Shown here one piece after another: positions 63,120 to 64,000 of a stretch of DNA of 64,000 nucleotides. Positions within the stretch are counted from its first letter, which is position 1; every line of letters starts with the position of its first letter. Both the position numbers and the translations under genes were made by a program. The notes under the pieces were generated by a model, which worked only from the letters and a program-made list of their open reading frames with translations, had not been told where the DNA came from and made no database searches. This stretch comes from Streptomyces sp. BHT-5-2 (GTDB lineage Bacteria; Actinomycetota; Actinomycetes; Streptomycetales; Streptomycetaceae): NCBI RefSeq assembly GCF_019774615.1, contig NZ_CP081496.1:3348001-3412000 (forward strand), written 5' to 3'.

Positions 63120-63590
63120 CGGTGGTCTACCTCCCGGACCTGGGCAGAAGTAATTGAAAGGCGAATTTCCTGGACGCACGTCAAGCGGTCAAGCGGTGGC
63201 GAGTGTAGGGCAACTGATCGCCCCTGCCAATGGTTTGACCTGTCCGCTGTCGAGTATGGAGACGTTTGCCGGAGGGGAACGCTCCGCGCGTAGAGCGGCA
63301 CTTTCGGGCGATGTCGGACCACCGGTGACGATGGCCCGAGAACTGCTGACGATGGTTCGTCCGAAAGCAGCGTGATTCGCCCAGGCAATGGGTAAACGGG
63401 TCGAACGGCCCGAGCCCCGGAGAGAGGTCGGCGCCCCCTGGTGCGCCACAAGCGGAACGGCTGCTACTGTCCGGTAGTGGGCCAACTCGTCGCCGATCCA
63501 ACGCCTTTGACTGCACAGGGTGGACCGCTACACTCCCTGCCTCAACGGCGGTAGGCGGACCGGTCAACGCGCCGAAACCTGGAGAGAATC
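63120..63590. other. divergent promoter region
   Basis: A 470-base region between the MFS transporter and the DUF485 gene with no supported gene. It contains a good promoter for the latter (63507-63534). Confidence 0.6.
63507..63534 (+). promoter_or_regulatory. sigma-70-type (HrdB-like) promoter of the DUF485 gene
   Basis: TTGACT (63507-63512) and TACACT (63529-63534) separated by 16 bases, about 57 bases before the ATG. This is close to the vegetative Streptomyces consensus. Confidence 0.65.
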
Positions 63591-64000
63591 ATGACGAGAG
63601 ACATGCGGCCTCCCGCTCCACCCCCATCGGCGCCGACCACCGGCCACGGATTATCGGCCCCTTTCGCTAAAGCCGGCGACCAGCCCTTGTGCGACCCGGC
63701 GGGCGAGCCCGACTTTGCGGCGATCCAGGCCAGCCCGGAGTTCACCCGGCTTCGCCGACGGCTGCGGCTGTTCGTCTTTCCGATGAGCGCGCTTTTCTTT
63801 TGCTGGTACCTCACCTTCGCCCTGCTGTCCGCCTATGACCATGAATTCATGCGGCGCAAAGCGGTCGGCGAGATCAATGTGGGGACCCTCTTCGGCCTGC
63901 TGCAATTCCTGTCCACGATCATGATCGTCGTGACCTATGCGCGCTTCGCCAAGAAGCGGCTCGACCCCCAGGTCGACCGGATTCGCGAGCAGGTGCGGGC
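63591..64000 (+). CDS. DUF485 membrane protein (incomplete at window end)
   Basis: The first 136 residues of a DUF485 protein, starting at ATG 63591 behind GGAGAG. After a Pro-rich leader of about 40 residues the family domain reads SPEFTRLRRRLRLFVFPM, a first TM with FFCWYLTFALLSAY, and a second with GLLQFLSTIMIVVTYARFA. DUF485 genes nearly always precede a cation/acetate symporter (ActP/MctC type), which should lie just beyond the window. The gene has no stop before base 64000. Confidence 0.93.
   Translation, partial: MTRDMRPPAPPPSAPTTGHGLSAPFAKAGDQPLCDPAGEPDFAAIQASPEFTRLRRRLRLFVFPMSALFFCWYLTFALLSAYDHEFMRRKAVGEINVGTLFGLLQFLSTIMIVVTYARFAKKRLDPQVDRIREQVR

Noticed and set aside
1..64000. CRISPR arrays, rRNA genes or a replication origin.
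   Set aside because: No regularly spaced repeats, no rRNA sequence and no DnaA-box cluster were seen anywhere in the window.

Overview
The window is high-GC actinobacterial DNA, almost certainly from a Streptomyces chromosome. It carries a conservon signalling operon, Streptomyces-type secreted proteins with Ala-rich signal peptides, many regulator/hydrolase pairs, terpene and NRPS/PKS genes, and GTG/TTG starts with GTGA or ATGA gene overlaps. The number of broken genes, IS remnants and recombinase fragments suggests an accessory, decaying region such as a chromosome arm.

Region 1 (1-12.4 kb) is a mosaic: an HD-domain protein and a GlxA-type regulator, a class I terpene synthase with all its metal-binding motifs, an erythromycin-esterase family enzyme, a GNAT acetyltransferase, a Ser/Thr kinase and a lipoprotein. 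These are separated by wreckage: an MFS transporter without its N-terminal half, tyrosine-recombinase tails, a DUF6262 protein of the Tn554-like type, an IS5-family tail, a MarR fragment, and one nearly complete two-frame IS5-like element at 11.28-12.17 kb.

Region 2 (12.2-18.1 kb) is a terpenoid block in decline. On the minus strand lies a P450-HAD-SDR operon whose SDR is cut after 35 codons. On the plus strand lies a QW-repeat terpene-cyclase-like gene overlapping a second P450; each of these carries one 1-nt frameshift, and a rotted paralogous copy of the cyclase 5' end sits just upstream.

Region 3 (18-31.5 kb) holds regulator/enzyme pairs (MerR with an alpha/beta hydrolase, LysR with an enol-lactonase-like hydrolase), small conserved hypotheticals, a PCMT-type methyltransferase, a secreted RelA/SpoT-like ATP nucleotide 3'-pyrophosphokinase, and fossils that include a chorismate-binding (isochorismate synthase-like) enzyme.

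Region 4 (31.9-49.1 kb) is the centrepiece: a tightly coupled nine-gene NRPS/PKS operon closed by a terminator and followed by an atypical LuxR regulator. Gene order is free carrier protein; C-A-PCP (A-domain code DAWFLGNV, leucine-like); KS-(degenerate AT)-ACP; C-A-PCP (code DVWFLSAI, unassigned); type II thioesterase; MbtH-like protein; free A domain (code DFWNIGMV, threonine-like); C-PCP-C; LLM-class oxidoreductase. The AT lacks the catalytic Ser motif and its central part, so malonate must come in trans. There is no terminal TE domain, and threonine is probably loaded in trans. A plausible product is a short, beta-keto-containing lipo- or oligopeptide released by the last C domain or by an outside activity. 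I do not recognise this gene set as a known pathway.

Region 5 (49-64 kb) has a quinone-oxidoreductase-like MDR protein and a beta-hydroxyacid-dehydrogenase-like protein opposite a LysR regulator with a clear palindromic operator, two pseudogenes (Dyp-type peroxidase and an unknown), a Tat-exported L-amino-acid oxidase, a 3' half-tRNA fossil that looks like an old attachment site, an IS5-family remnant that abuts a conservon lacking its GTPase gene (cvnA-cvnB-cvnC, no cvnD), an OFA-type MFS transporter, and the start of a DUF485 gene that runs off the end.
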